Part shown: piece after piece, positions 1 through 12,100 of the stretch | Numbering within the stretch: the first letter of the stretch is position 1 | Layout of the letters: each line of letters begins with the position of its first letter | Assembly: GCA_029990175.1 (NCBI GenBank) | Contig: JARKIP010000033.1 | Location: 13,623,001 to 13,687,000, forward strand | Length of the DNA stretch: 64,000 nt | From: Petunia secreta | Lineage: Eukaryota > Streptophyta > Magnoliopsida > Solanales > Solanaceae | Direction: 5' to 3' | Notes under the pieces: generated by a model | The model's database searches: none | What the model saw: the letters and a program-made list of their open reading frames with translations, nothing else | Told to the model about the DNA's origin: nothing | Position numbers and translations under genes: made by a program

Positions 1-1145
1 CTTCCATTTAGTCCTTGATCTATGATATAGTTAATGTTGTAAATAGGGTAGAAAAATGACTGATTATATAGAATTTTCTTTTATTCATTTTGATTTATTC
101 GTCGAGATAGGATCTCTTGTAACTGTATAAGTAGCTTTTTAATTCATGAATAGAATACAATGAGTTCCAAAGTATTATTTTGTTAGTTCACAATTAGTAT
201 ATGGTTTCATAATGTATTGTATTGTATTGTATTATATTGTATCTTACTGTATTATAAAAACAACATTTGAATTGATTGTATTGTTTCCCGTTGTTTAGTA
301 ACATTGTTATAGCTTGTTTTGATTGTATTGTATTGTATTGTAACTAATAAGTTTACTAATATACCCTTAGTTGTTCTAAATATTAGATTAAGTAACAAAT
401 TTTTTTTAATATAATTTGAGACAGTTTATATTTACTAGTTTATCACCAACTATACCTTGTAAATATATTCATGCAAATTATAATGAAAAAAATAAAAAAA
501 ATAAGTTAATAATATTAAACATAACAATAAGTTCACACTATTAATAATTTAGATAAAAAAATAATATTCCATAACGACATGCAAGCAATCATATTATCCA
601 AATAATAGTTATTAACAAAAGTGTCATCATATATTTTGTATCAAAAAAAAAAAGAACATATGGCTTGTAATTAATGAAATCTACTAACTCAAGTTTCACG
701 TTTTTGCTTTGTAATTAATGAAATTAAGAATTATACATTAAATAAATTAAGATAAAATATTTAATATAATCACACAACAAGATGACTTGTGAATCTGAAG
801 AGGCAGGGAACGTACAAAGTAATAAGAGAGGCAGGAAACGTACTGTATTTTGAGAAGAGGGGAGATGAGGTCAAAATAACTACTTGGGTGTATTTAAATA
901 AGAAAATAGGGTAGATGGTAAATTAGGATTATAAGGTTATAATTAAGGATATGATGGGAAAGTGTAAAAGTGTAACAATGCAAAACCACCAAATCGGTTG
1001 TAACAAAAAGTGGGTCTTTTCATTGTTAGGTCACAACGGAACTTAACAATACAATACAACGAAATTAAAGTAACAACCAAAACAAATATTGTAATCATAA
1101 TAACAATACAATACAATACAATGGGTAACAATGATCCAAACAAAG
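1..1145. repeat. AT-rich spacer with inverted (TATTG)n blocks
   Basis: There is no gene here. Tandem TATTG units occur at about 209-245 and 320-345, and the reverse-complement form (CAATA units) occurs at about 1046-1060 and 1105-1122. The right block is followed by GGGTAACAATGATCCAAAC. Opposed pentamer blocks suggest one or two old non-autonomous DNA elements whose ends are pentamer-rich. No clear target duplication was found, so the outer limits are uncertain. The short open frames inside are low-complexity by-products. Confidence 0.4.
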
Positions 1146-1343
1146 TGTTAATGAAACCTTTACTGGAAACAGGAAATTGGATTTTGTTATGATTTGATCT
1201 TCTTCTCTTAGATTTAGATGTCATCTGTAAGTTGAATAAATGCATTGAAGCATGTAAGAGCTAAAGAATAAAACAATACATAATTAAATAAATAAATAAA
1301 TAAAATAAACCAAGTTGTCCCACTCTCAAATGCATTTCCTCCC

Positions 1344-1350
1344 TATAAAA
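1344..1350 (+). promoter_or_regulatory. TATA box of the lipid-transfer gene
   Basis: TATAAAA lies 135 bases upstream of the ATG at 1485. Transcription would be expected to start about 30 bases further on, near 1375-1385, giving a leader of about 100 bases. The leader contains a run of 15 C residues (1454-1468) just before the start codon. Confidence 0.65.
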
Positions 1351-1484
1351 ACCCTAAGGTACTAGAGGATTATGCACCCAACACTCCTACTCTCAAAGCA
1401 TTTACATCTTGCACTGTTTTTCTATTATTTCACATAATTAATTAGCTACTGCTCCCCCCCCCCCCCCCAAACCCCCCTCAAACA

Positions 1485-2645
1485 ATGGAATTGGTTGGAA
1501 AGATTGCATGCTTAGTGGTGCTGTGCATGGTGCTAATTGCTACAGCACCCCATGCAGAAGCGCTAATAACTTGCCCTGAGGTTGACTCCTACTTGACTAA
1601 TTGCAAAGGTTACCTTACAGAAAACGCAGTCCTGGGAACCTGTTGCGATGGTATTAAGCAGTTAAATCTCATTGCTAGCACTACGGTCGATCGTCGAACT
1701 GCATGCACTTGCCTCCAAGAAGCTGCTACTGTTACGGCGAACATCGATTGGACCAAAGCTCTTGCTCTCCCAACCACCTGTGGAGTCCTCCTTCCATTCA
1801 TCATAAGCCTCGACATGAACTGCAACACGTACGTATTTTCACCTTCTTTCCCTCTCTTTCTTGTTTCTGTTATGATCAGTTACACTTTTAAGAGAAGAGA
1901 AATGAACTTAGATATAGTTCTTATGTTTATTTGCCGATGTCTCCCTCTCTTTCTTGTTTCTGTTATGATCAGTTACACTTTTAAGAGAAGAGAAATGAAC
2001 TTGGATATAGTTCTTATGTTTATTTGCCGATGTCTCGACTATTTCTTTTTACAAAAAAAAAAAAAAAAAAAAAAGTTAATCTCTTATAAAAAGAGTTATA
2101 CATATAATTAAAAGAATATTTTTAATGGCCCATAAAATCGATTAGAATAAGAGCATTTCTGAAATGACAAGTTTGTTAATAATTCTTAAATGTATGAGCA
2201 CCTCATTAAACTTTAAGAGAGATCATGCTTTTAAAAAAATTTACCACAAATATACTTACATTGTTAAACAGCATCTTGCTTATAGAGTACCAAAGATAAC
2301 ATACGTGACATATTTTACCCATAAATTTTTTTAATCACACAAATATTTTAGCATGTACATTAAGATTACAAGTTTTACAAGTATTATAACCACATAAAAG
2401 TCATTTCAGATCGAAATATTTTTCAAAAAATAATAATAAAATAATAATAATAATAATAATAATTCTTAATCGTTGTGCCCAGTCAAACTATCTTTCAAAT
2501 CAAAATGGATGAAGTCTTTTGTTGTCAATGATTTTACTTTCTTGCGTCTTATGTCCATAGAAATAGATGATCCAAGTAACACTTTTAACACACTAGGAGA
2601 TATTGATTTGTGCTGGTTTGGTTTTTGTGATGCAGGGTCTACTAA
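1485..2645 (+). CDS. Type-1 non-specific lipid-transfer protein (nsLTP1), two exons
   Basis: Coding sequence is join(1485..1828, 2636..2645), 117 residues, the usual nsLTP1 length. Residues 1-26 form a signal peptide (hydrophobic core, then PHAEA). The mature part shows the eight-cysteine pattern C-C-CC-CXC-C-C: ITC, LTNC, GTCC, ACTC, TTCG and MNC. It also has the family-typical DRRTAC and a C-G-x-x-x-P-[FY] segment near the C-terminus. Family members are secreted to the cell wall or cuticle and bind lipids in a tunnel closed by four disulfides. The single intron (GT at 1829, AG at 2634-2635) sits in the last codons, as is typical of this class, and exon 2 adds only the end of a Thr codon, Val, Tyr and stop. 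Reading through the intron gives a false 208-residue frame. Orientation is convergent with SGR6. Confidence 0.93.
1849..2034 (+). repeat. 93-bp tandem duplication in the nsLTP intron
   Basis: Copies at 1849-1941 and 1942-2034 differ at about one base (TTAG versus TTGG). Because 93 is a multiple of three, the duplication keeps the false read-through frame of exon 1 open. It lies just inside the intron and was probably made recently. It is followed by an A tract at about 2052-2074. Confidence 0.9.
2425..2463 (+). repeat. (AAT)n microsatellite in the nsLTP intron
   Basis: Short perfect and near-perfect AAT units lie about 170 bases before the splice acceptor at 2635. Confidence 0.8.
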
Positions 2646-2834
2646 GGATGAAGAACGATCAAGATTTACAACCGCCGAGATTATTAGTAGTGTGTAATAA
2701 TGAGGAGAAGAATAACATGGGATCTATCATCTTTGATCTTTCTTATGATCTCATTTGTTGTCTGTATCTTTTTCTTTTTCTCCTGTTGTCTGGAGTCCTA
2801 GCTAGTCGTGACTCTTAAGTTTAGTACTATGCGT

Positions 2835-2840
2835 AATAAA
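2835..2840 (+). terminator. Polyadenylation signal of the nsLTP gene
   Basis: AATAAA lies 190 bases after the TAA at 2643-2645, a normal 3' UTR length for this family. A T/G-rich stretch follows. The 3' UTR is 2646 to roughly 2860. Confidence 0.55.
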
Positions 2841-3077
2841 TAAGCGGTTGTATTGTTATTGCATCTTAATAGAACATCTATCATATCAAGCTCGATGTCT
2901 CCCATTTATATTTGTTACAACTTTCTTTTCTCATAATCACTTTTTTAAAGTTCATCATAGGGAAATAAAACAAATGATAAAAAAAAAATCAAGTCACTTA
3001 GCTACCCTAGTTTGAAAATATTGAAGAACAAATGTACACACGTGCTATATACGAAAATAAACAAATGCGGTGGCCAA

Positions 3078-3455
3078 ATTACTTTCCTTCATACTTTCTT
3101 CTCTAAACAAAGAGAGGGAAATAAATATTCTTTTTACTATAACTCTTTCCAAATGAAGTAGATTTGGAGATCGCACCCCTGTAATTTCACCAATAGCTAT
3201 GATGTTCTTTCATTGGGATATGGAACAATTTGCTTTTCAGTCTTAATGAATTCGATGTGGATAATGATATTGATATTGAGGGGAATGGTCCAAACTCCAA
3301 AGGTTTACTTTCCTTCGTACTTTCTTCTACTACCAGTACCACCTCAAAAAGGAAAGAACTAGTGCCATTTTATTTCACTCTTTCTAAATGAAGTTGCTTT
3401 TGGACCAAGTGATTTCAGATTTTACCAATAGCTAACAACGTGTTTGTTCAATGGG
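3078..3455. repeat. Imperfect ~225-bp tandem duplication in spacer
   Basis: The block near 3078-3225 (ACTTTCCTTCATACTTTCTT ... ACCAATAGCTA) recurs in diverged form near 3301-3455. No gene is visible in either copy. Bases 2860-3070 hold nothing else that I recognise. Confidence 0.6.
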
Positions 3456-3584
3456 GGAATGACAAGAAAATTTTGAATTTGTTAAGTTTATTTATGATAG
3501 CGATGCTTAAGTGGAAAGGTAGCTAATGAAAGTATAACTTCTTGTATGCTATGTTGCTGCTAGAGAACCTCATACTTGATACTA

Positions 3585-3835
3585 CTCCCTCCGTCCCATT
3601 TTAGTTGTCGCTTTAGGCTCATACACGCCCATTAAGAAATCAATAAATAGGGTATGTATTTTACTATTTTACCCCTAATAAATGAAACTAGATTGGCTTT
3701 TCTAGGAAATACTCCTTTATTAAATATGGGCATAGTTGGAAAGAATTGGTAAAATTGTCTTGAAATGCTAAAGCGACAACTAATTTGGGACAAATGAAAC
3801 TTGTTAAAACGACAATTAAAATGGTACGGAGGGAG
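3585..3835. mobile_element. Stowaway-type MITE, 251 bp
   Basis: Terminal inverted repeats of about 26 bp begin CTCCCTCCGTCCCATTTTAG and end in the complement, with TA on each side (3583-3584 and 3836-3837). This is the TA target duplication of Tc1/mariner-derived Stowaway elements. It has no coding capacity. Confidence 0.85.
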
Positions 3836-3878
3836 TAGTTGATAGAGTATATTGCAACTAAGCGCCGCATTCTTGAAA

Positions 3879-3968
3879 CATAAAAATTGAACACGTTGAT
3901 ATATCACAAAAAAATTATACAAACATAAAAATTGAACACGTTGATACATCACAAAAAAATTATACAAA
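3879..3968. repeat. 45-bp tandem duplication
   Basis: Two copies, 3879-3923 and 3924-3968, share the stretch around GAACACGTTGAT and TCACAAAAAAATTATAC, with one difference. It lies just after the Stowaway element. Confidence 0.8.
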
Positions 3969-4524
3969 CATAAAGGGCACTGACCACCATTATGACAAAA
4001 AAATTGTTCAGATCAAATAGATTAAAGAAAAAATAGTACTTAAAAAGATAAGACCTTTCAATATCTCTCTTCATCCTTTTTTGGGTGGATTTTTATAGTT
4101 CATGCGTTTGACAATTATATCTAAAACCGTGTGTGAACTCTTTAAAATTTCTACAATCATATCTAAAACCGCAATGCATGCAATGCTAAAACAATAAATG
4201 TTGATTGGATGCTAAGAACCATAATTGTTAAACTCATCAACTTTAAATTTTAAATCTGCATCTCGATAGGGGTAATTTAGAACATGTTTGGCATGCGCAT
4301 TTATGAAAGATTGGCATTATAAGAACATGACAGTTTTTAAATGTTCCATGTTTCAAACATGATATTAATTTGCACCTCCATGTCCAATATGTTAACAGAG
4401 AAGGAAACCTTCGATCAAAGATGTTCAACCAAAGAGAAAAGGAGAGCTTTCCCAGAAAGAGCACATGAAGTTGATGGCTTGCTTCCAAAAGCATTGCTCA
4501 GAGAAGTAACTTCACAAAACAGTA

Positions 4525-4755
4525 CTCCCTCCCTCTCATTTTATTTGTCTCATTTGTTTTTACATGTTCCTTAAGAAAATATTAGTGAGGAGGTATTTTT
4601 TTACTATTATACCCACCATATTATTCTATCTTTAATAAATGTTAACTCTTGTTTCTACTTTCAAGATCAATTAATACTTTGGGCAAAGTGGAAAAAAGAT
4701 GGTTAATTTTGCCTTAAACTACTAAATGGACAAATAATTTTAGATGATTATTTAT
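4525..4755. mobile_element. Degraded Stowaway-type MITE
   Basis: The left end reads CTCCCTCCCTCTCATTTTAT after TA at 4523-4524. The internal sequence (ACTACTAAATGGACAAATAA near 4722) is typical of these elements. The right terminus is diverged, so its limit is approximate. Confidence 0.5.
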
Positions 4756-5545
4756 AGTAAGAGAACGTCTCTAAGCTCGAGAGTTCCTGTCTCCTCACTT
4801 AAAGGAAGGAGTACATTGCTCCCAAAGTATCAATTAACGGAAGAGACAACCCCATAATTACACTCGAGCATCACATAAATAGAATTATATATTTACATGA
4901 ATTATGAGAGAATCCACTTTACAAAGCTGTACAAGCACCAGACACTATTTTTACATGATACAAAAAGCCAAACCTTTTATACAACCCTGATATGCACAAA
5001 AAGAACGGAGGCTTACAACAAAAATAACAAACCACAATTGTTGGAAACTTTACACTTTGAACCAACGTAAGAGGCTCAAGAGAAATTAGTAAAATATAAG
5101 ACCCTTCAATGTCTCTATCCGTCCTTTTCTGGCTTGGGTGGGGACAAGGATGGATGTAGTCTTTTGGCAATAGTTGCGTGAACCCAAAAAATTCCAACAA
5201 TTATATCTGAATCCATAAATTTAGAAGTACAACACTTACCAGTAAGAACCACAAATGTTAGAACCTATCAAGTTTAATTCCTAGATGTGCATTTTGATTG
5301 GTAAAGAACCTGTTTGGCATGTGTATTTTATGAAAGATTCACATTCCATGAGTAGGACAGGATTTAATTCTTCTATATTTCTAACATGCATATTTGTATC
5401 ACCATGTCCAATATGTTTAACAGAACGAAATCTTCTATCAAATACGTTCAACCAAAGAGAAACGGAGAACTCTTAAAGAAACAGCGCATGAAGTTGATGA
5501 CTTCCAGAAACATTGCTTAGAGAAGTAATATCATAGTGTAAAAGC

Positions 5546-5847
5546 GTAAAAAACTTACGCGTGCCAGGTGTTTAAACGAATTCGATAAATACATGACACA
5601 TTGGTAAACATGCTTCTCACAATCAGCCATAGTTAATTAATATACAATCTCTACCCATCAAATCACTTAACCATGATAAGTTATAACTGACGCGTGCCAG
5701 GTGTTTAAACGAATCCGATAAATACATGACACCTATTGGTAAACATGCTTCTCACAATCAGCCATAGTTAATTAATATACAATCTCTACCCATCAAATCA
5801 CTTATCCATAATTTCGTATAAACACCCGGTGCAGGTAAGTTTTTACC
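5546..5847. mobile_element. Inverted-repeat element with internal 133-bp direct repeat
   Basis: The left end, GTAAAAAACTTACGCGTGCC and on to GGTGTTTA, is matched inversely by TAAACACCCGGTGCAGGTAAGTTTTTAC at the right, giving terminal repeats of about 28 bp. The inside is mostly a direct duplication, 5557-5689 and 5690-about 5812, differing at a few bases. No protein is encoded and no target duplication is clear, so the family is not assigned. Confidence 0.55.
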
Positions 5848-6190
5848 CGAGGACCCTCCATTGTTCCAAAAGTATCCATTAACGGAAGAAACAACTCCAT
5901 GAGTTACACTCAAGCATCGCAGAAGTAGAATTAAATGTTAACCTGAGATTTTGAGAGAGATTCACTTTACAGAGCTGTACAAACACGACACTGCTTTACA
6001 TGATACAACAAGCCAAAACCTTTTATACAACCCTGATATAGACAAAAAGAATAGTGGCTTACAACAGAAACCACGACGATAACAAACATTATTGTTGGGA
6101 ACTTTACACTTCGAACCAACGTAAGAGCTTGCAAGACCTAACGTGAGAATTTCCTGCTTTTGCGCACACTCGGGAAACTGATTATCACAA

Positions 6191-9100
6191 TCATAATCTC
6201 CTAACATATTCTGATTCATGGCCCTTATGTGATGAATCAACTCGATCAAGTCGAACATCTTTCCATGAACATGCACTGGATGATTTGAGCAACAAGCCTA
6301 GGGCTGAAGAACAAGTTGCTCTAACAATTGCATCTGTTGAACGACTCATTTTTCCAACTAGCATCCCGAAAACCTAAAAGAGAGTGCATGTCAGAAAGAT
6401 TTAGAACATATACAGGATAATTACTAAAAATAAAGCAAAGGGTGCTCTTAAAGACCTGATTGTAGTAAAGGGACGAGATGTGCTTATCATCAGAGATAGC
6501 GAGCACGCTGCTGCATAAGTAAACAGCATTTGCCTGAACAACTGGCCAAGGAGCATCAAATGCCTGCACACCAGAAAGTTATTCCCAAGTTTTAGAAGAT
6601 CACAGTTTGCAGCTTATACCAGTCCCACGGTACTCGACTCAATTCTATCAACAAGTACATCAACAAAGAACCACCAATACACAAGCATAAAAATCCTGAA
6701 CTTACGTCAAGTCCACTAGCTTTCTTACATCAATATATCTTTATCTTTATTTTTAAAAAATATCTATGAATATGTATCCTATTATCAACAATATACTAAC
6801 CATGCTTGAATTAAAATGCAACTGCAGCATCTACAGATGCATCTCGTGATTCAGCTTCACTCATCTATAAGTTGGGAGCAACTTGAATGTTTTCTCACTT
6901 CCAATCAATAGACAACATTTTAGGTGCGTTAGGTATTCAATCAGGGGCAGAGCTAGTGTATTAAAAGGAAGTTCAGCCGAACACCATACTTTGGTCCAAA
7001 CCCTATAGGTACAAATTATTATTTTAGTAGCCAGTAACTCGAAAAGACTAGAACCCTGACCCCTAAACCTCAAATCCTGGCTCCTCCTTTGTATTCAATA
7101 GGCTGATGGAAGATTCAGAATTATTAGCTTAGTTCAGCTTTCTCCCCCAGTCAAAACCTTTCAATGAGAACTACAATCGATTCCCAGCCACATTAGAGCA
7201 AAATATGTAGGAGACAAAGGATTTGATTCATCTTTAATTTACTCTGCTAAACAGTATATGCCAACAATACTCTCTCTCCATGATGACAACATAATGGCCT
7301 TCAGTACTGCTAAATTTTGAGGTCTTTATTTTGCCACTCTCTATGGCTTGGTTGCACATAGACAACCTCATTTTTTGCTTCCCAGTATATGTTTCTACTT
7401 TGGCAGACACAAGTTTTTATCAAGCAACAAGAACGGTTTAAGGAGGTATTAGCACAATATTACTTACGAAACCCACCAGCCTTTCGGAAAAGAAGCTGCA
7501 TTTACCCTTAAAAGGTGGGAAATTTACATAATTTTTTCATGTACGAAGCCATCATAGTGCTGAACTTAGTGACATTTTAACACAAAGACAAGCATCTCTT
7601 CAATATCTTCTTCTCTTAATGCATGACTAAGAAAGAACAAGATGGACCTGTATTATTGACGCCATGTACGTATCAACTCGGGCAGCAAGATACTGTGTTA
7701 GTTGCCTTGCAAATTCTCGAAGAAAGTCTTCATAGTCGCTTCTAAGATAATAAAGCGAACTTAGTACTATTTCTTATGAATAACTATTAAGGATGACTCA
7801 AAATCAATGGATACATACCGGTGGTCCGAACTAAACCAATGAGTGTTGAAAAGAGCAGTTAATCCAACAATTTCCATCAAGGGAGCAACACATTTCAAAG
7901 TACTCTGGCATGTAGAAGAGTTAACTCATTTTGCATCCAGAACAACATAAAGCAGAAAAACTGGCAGTTTAAACTTACTCGGCAAGCTTGTCTCACACTA
8001 AGATCATCCTCATGAAGATGTAGAACCATCCGTGGGAAAGCAGCATGAACCTAACGAGTAAGAAAGTGACGATCGTTTCTTCATAAAGTTCAACACAAGG
8101 AATGTAAGACGAGAAATTGATTATCCAAATGGTGAAGCGAGGATAAAACGATACATTTACTCTACATACCTCTAACAGAAATGAAAAACTTAAACAAAAA
8201 AAAAAAAAAAAAAAAGATTTGCATATTTCAAAAATCTAATGTGATCAAGAGGATGTGGATTGAAAGGGTACATTTACTACTCTTCTTTAACCAAGCAAGT
8301 AAAGTTCAATGATGGATAGAAGAAGACAGAAGCATGCGCTCCTTCAAATTAACAGTGAACTGATCAAGCTATGAGGGCCATAAAACATTTTTCACTACTA
8401 AGAAAGCAAAAATGATGTCATCCAAACAAATGATGCCATGATCAATGATAAACCGAAATCAAGTAGACTCATTAACAGCAAAGATTGGCTAGATTATACT
8501 GCTCTTTCAGGGAAAAGTTTAAATTGAGCTCCGAAAATGCGAATACGTTAGAATATCCTTTCTTTTTTCATAACGGTAGTGTCCATGTCACCGATGACCC
8601 GACTATTCCACAAGTACTTGCTACCTCACACCAGCACAGGTACCGAGCAACTTTGCCCACTAAGGTTTGGTTTATTTAGATGCGAAGAAATCACCTAATG
8701 TTTTTTTCTGTTGGCATTTGAACCGTGGACTCCAAGGTTTCTACCCACTTCATCCACCACCCAGCACACCCTGGTAGAATATCTCTTGAGACAGAAAGAT
8801 TAATACAGCATAGCTAGCCACAGTAATCATTGGGAAAAGAACATCAAACATATCAAAAAATGGGCATCCCAGCCTAAGGGAATAGATGGAAGGTTTTAAA
8901 AGTCAAAGAGATCCAGTACAGAATATAAACACATCCACTAAATTTATGATTCACTAAATATACAGAAAGAGCACTATTTATAAAGAAATGGTAGCACCAT
9001 ATACTTGGATTCAGCTACATTAACTACAAAGTTTTCTTGCTCCTTATTCTTCCCCTAAAGAGTGGCAAATCAATAACTGATTAGTCAATCATCTAAAATT

Positions 9101-12100
9101 AATCCTTTGATGAAGAAGAAACAGTTGAATATATAAGAGTTGCAGACAACAAAGGTTTTTTACATGTGCTCATCCAAATATGATAAAGCCAACACAACCA
9201 AAATATCAAGGTTTGAGACTGTTCTTGACTTGTGATGTTGGGTATGGGTTTCTTATAATGCAATCAGAATTGATGAAAAAGAATATTTAAAATTATGTAC
9301 TAAAGAGTGAAAAAGATTTTTTTTTGGGGGGTTAAAGAGTGAAAGATATTGAATCAAATTTAGGTGGTGGCGGATGGTTTGATGAGAGACAAGATACCTG
9401 CTCAAGAAATGAGTCTCTTTGAGGCCCAGTTGCGTAAGTGCTCAGTGCTCCAAAGGCAGCATATGCATTGGCTCGAATCTTCCCATTCATGCACACCTTT
9501 CATGAGCCAAGCAATTAGATTTGTACGCTATGTCCATCTCAACATGCTAAGATTTTCTAAGAATCCACAAAATAAAAGATGATGATGTGCACTATGTCCA
9601 TGTCAACATGCTAAAATTTTCTAAGAATCCACGGAATAAAAGATGATGATGTACAGTCACTTCTTCTCAACGGATAATCGCACAATTTGATATGGCACTA
9701 ATTTTCATAGACATTAAAACCTGCCATTAGAGTCTTGCAAAGTTAATTACTTCAGTTCTTCTAGAGCTCAGACCACCATTGTGAAAACATAGCAGCACAG
9801 TACAAAATATGGGCGTCAGTCGTATAAAATAATTGCGCATACACTTAATAAGGGGTAAATTATAAAATTAAGATACAACTTGTATCATGAGACATGTCTT
9901 GAAGGATGGAAAATAATGCAAAAATATTGTGATCAAGGCAAAAGACACATCACCAAAGGATGTCCAAACAGATTTGTGTTGCATACTGTCATGATACAAA
10001 AGTCTTTCCGTAAACAATGCCATATTGTAATCATCCGCTCTATATAGCTAATCTAGAATGTAAGCACAATCTGACTAATACAGTAGTCATGAGATTTCAA
10101 GCAATTAGAATTGCACCAGAAAATCCACAGTTGAAGAAAGTTACACTCCGATAGTCAATCAACTTACTTGGAGATTTCGGAGCCGTATAGAAAGGTTCAG
10201 GAGAACTGGTTCTACGGCATCCTTAGATGACGACTCAAGAACCTAGGTTGTGGAATGTCAGCAGAAAACATTCATGTGAAGGTAGAGTAAAAGAGGGGTA
10301 ATAAAGACAGCAAGTTTTACCATCAGCAAACAAGAGACCGCAGTTAATTGAACCGACTCATCTGAATCATCAAGCAAAGCTAAAATCACCCCTAGGATAT
10401 GGGTAGTATACTGGAGGACATGGATAGATGGCATCTGCAAGATCAGCAGGTGGAATGAGCCTCAGCCCGGAAATAGTGAAAGAATAAATGCAGTCCAGCA
10501 ATGATTACGGCGGCGTTCACATCATTTCTAGTTTGTCTTAACAATTTCTCGATCTTTCGGATAAGAAATTTACAGGCACATAGTCAACAGAGGGGAGAAA
10601 ATATTAACTAGAGCAGTATCTCCAGAATGCACGTGATATTTATTTAACCAATGAAATCAATTGAACCAAGATAATGGCTGAGTGAGTGACTCCTTACTGA
10701 TTAAAAAGATATCCAGGACAACGCCTCGAGTAAACATCTCACATACCTCCTTCTCATGGCCCAGACAAAAAGAAAAAGGAAAACAAAAACACTATATTAC
10801 CAGGAATACCTGGACAAGCCCTCTTAGACAAAGGCGCCTAACAGTAGGAGAATCATCCGATACATGCCGGCAAAGTGCTTGTACCATCTCCTCTAATAGA
10901 GGACCAAAGCCATCACTGTAGAAATGTAAATCCACAACCTTAGTAAGCGCAGAAGAAGCATAGGATTTGCGACCATCAGTGTAAAAATTACGATCAAAAA
11001 ACTTACCATCACAGCATAAACAATCACTTAAAAATCTTTCTATTAGTTCTTTTTTCAGCAGTTTCTAGGTGCCTTCGACATAGTTTCCTTGTGATTCATC
11101 GACTGAGTGGCGAAAAGGAGATGTACACTAGATCTCAACTACTAAACTCAAATGTGCCTCACACGTTGCATAACTTCCTCAAAATTTCAAATCCAAACAT
11201 CATGAAATGAATGACAGAGAGCAGATCAGAAATTTCACATACCTATGGCGTAAGAACTCTGACAATGCTGCAGCAGCAGATTCCCTTTGAAATCTTAATG
11301 ATCGATCCAGCGCTTTGCTCAATATCAAACATATGGCTGGTACCTGATAAAATGTTCCTACTGAGAGTTTCCAAATTTCGCACACAAAATTAATTGAGAA
11401 ACTAGACACTACAAGCATGTTTGGCAGCTAAAGGAATCTGGCAATCTCCTTGAGCTTTTGGATCCACTATGTGGATATGGAGGCATGACTTATAAGGATA
11501 AAGGCATAAAATGAATGGAATTTGGATACTCCCATAGAGCACCATTCCTCTTTGATATTAAGGTCCTTCATATATTAAGATGCCTTCCACTTTCAGATTA
11601 AAAATTAAGTAAATTTGTTTGTTGCTTTCCTTGCTTCTTGAGCGCACTAAATTCTGGGTCTATATAAGGGCTGCAACTTAGGTGATTCTTACTTATCGAA
11701 AGACGGGGGCACTTAAACATACAAGGTATGCATACTGAATTATGTTCATTAAGCTAACTTTTATGCTACTAGAGAAAGAGGATCTTTCATTCAAATATTA
11801 GCTATTTTGTGCGCTTGCGTAGCCTACAAAATTAGGCGGTTAGTGATTTATCTTTCATTCAGTTGCCCTCCAGGTTAGGCTGGATTTGATTTCTCCAAAA
11901 ATAGTGGGTTTTTTATTCCGAGCCAGCTGACAGATTATAATTTGGGGATCTCATTCTATTGATCTAGGGTTAACATGACCCATTTTCCGCGTAGTGTAAG
12001 AAAGAAAAGCCCTCTCAAAAATTGTCCTTCACCTCCTTTTTCCCTGAGGCCAAGTAGCAAAATTCATTCGATTCCACTGAGCAGTGTTTCTTCATTTCTT

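Larger units (their letters stand above)
4030..6135. repeat. ~1 kb imperfect tandem duplication reaching the SGR6 3' UTR
   Basis: Unit A (about 4030-5090) and unit B (about 5090-6135) share blocks in the same order: AAGACC(C)TTCAAT... near 4050/5099, ...CATGTCCAATATGTT... near 4379/5403, ...CATGAAGTTGATG... near 4465/5487, and a block starting near 4908/5949 that contains CTTTTATACAACCCTGATAT. Similarity stops near 6137, inside the SGR6 3' UTR and about 55 bases before its stop codon. Unit A thus carries a copy of the gene's downstream flank but no coding sequence. Each unit has its own later insertion: a MITE at 4525 in A and the element at 5546 in B. Confidence 0.75.

Noticed and set aside
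1485..2111. 208-residue unspliced nsLTP product
   Set aside because: A canonical donor after codon 114 and an acceptor at 2635 give the family-typical C-terminus; the extension is intron sequence with a duplication.
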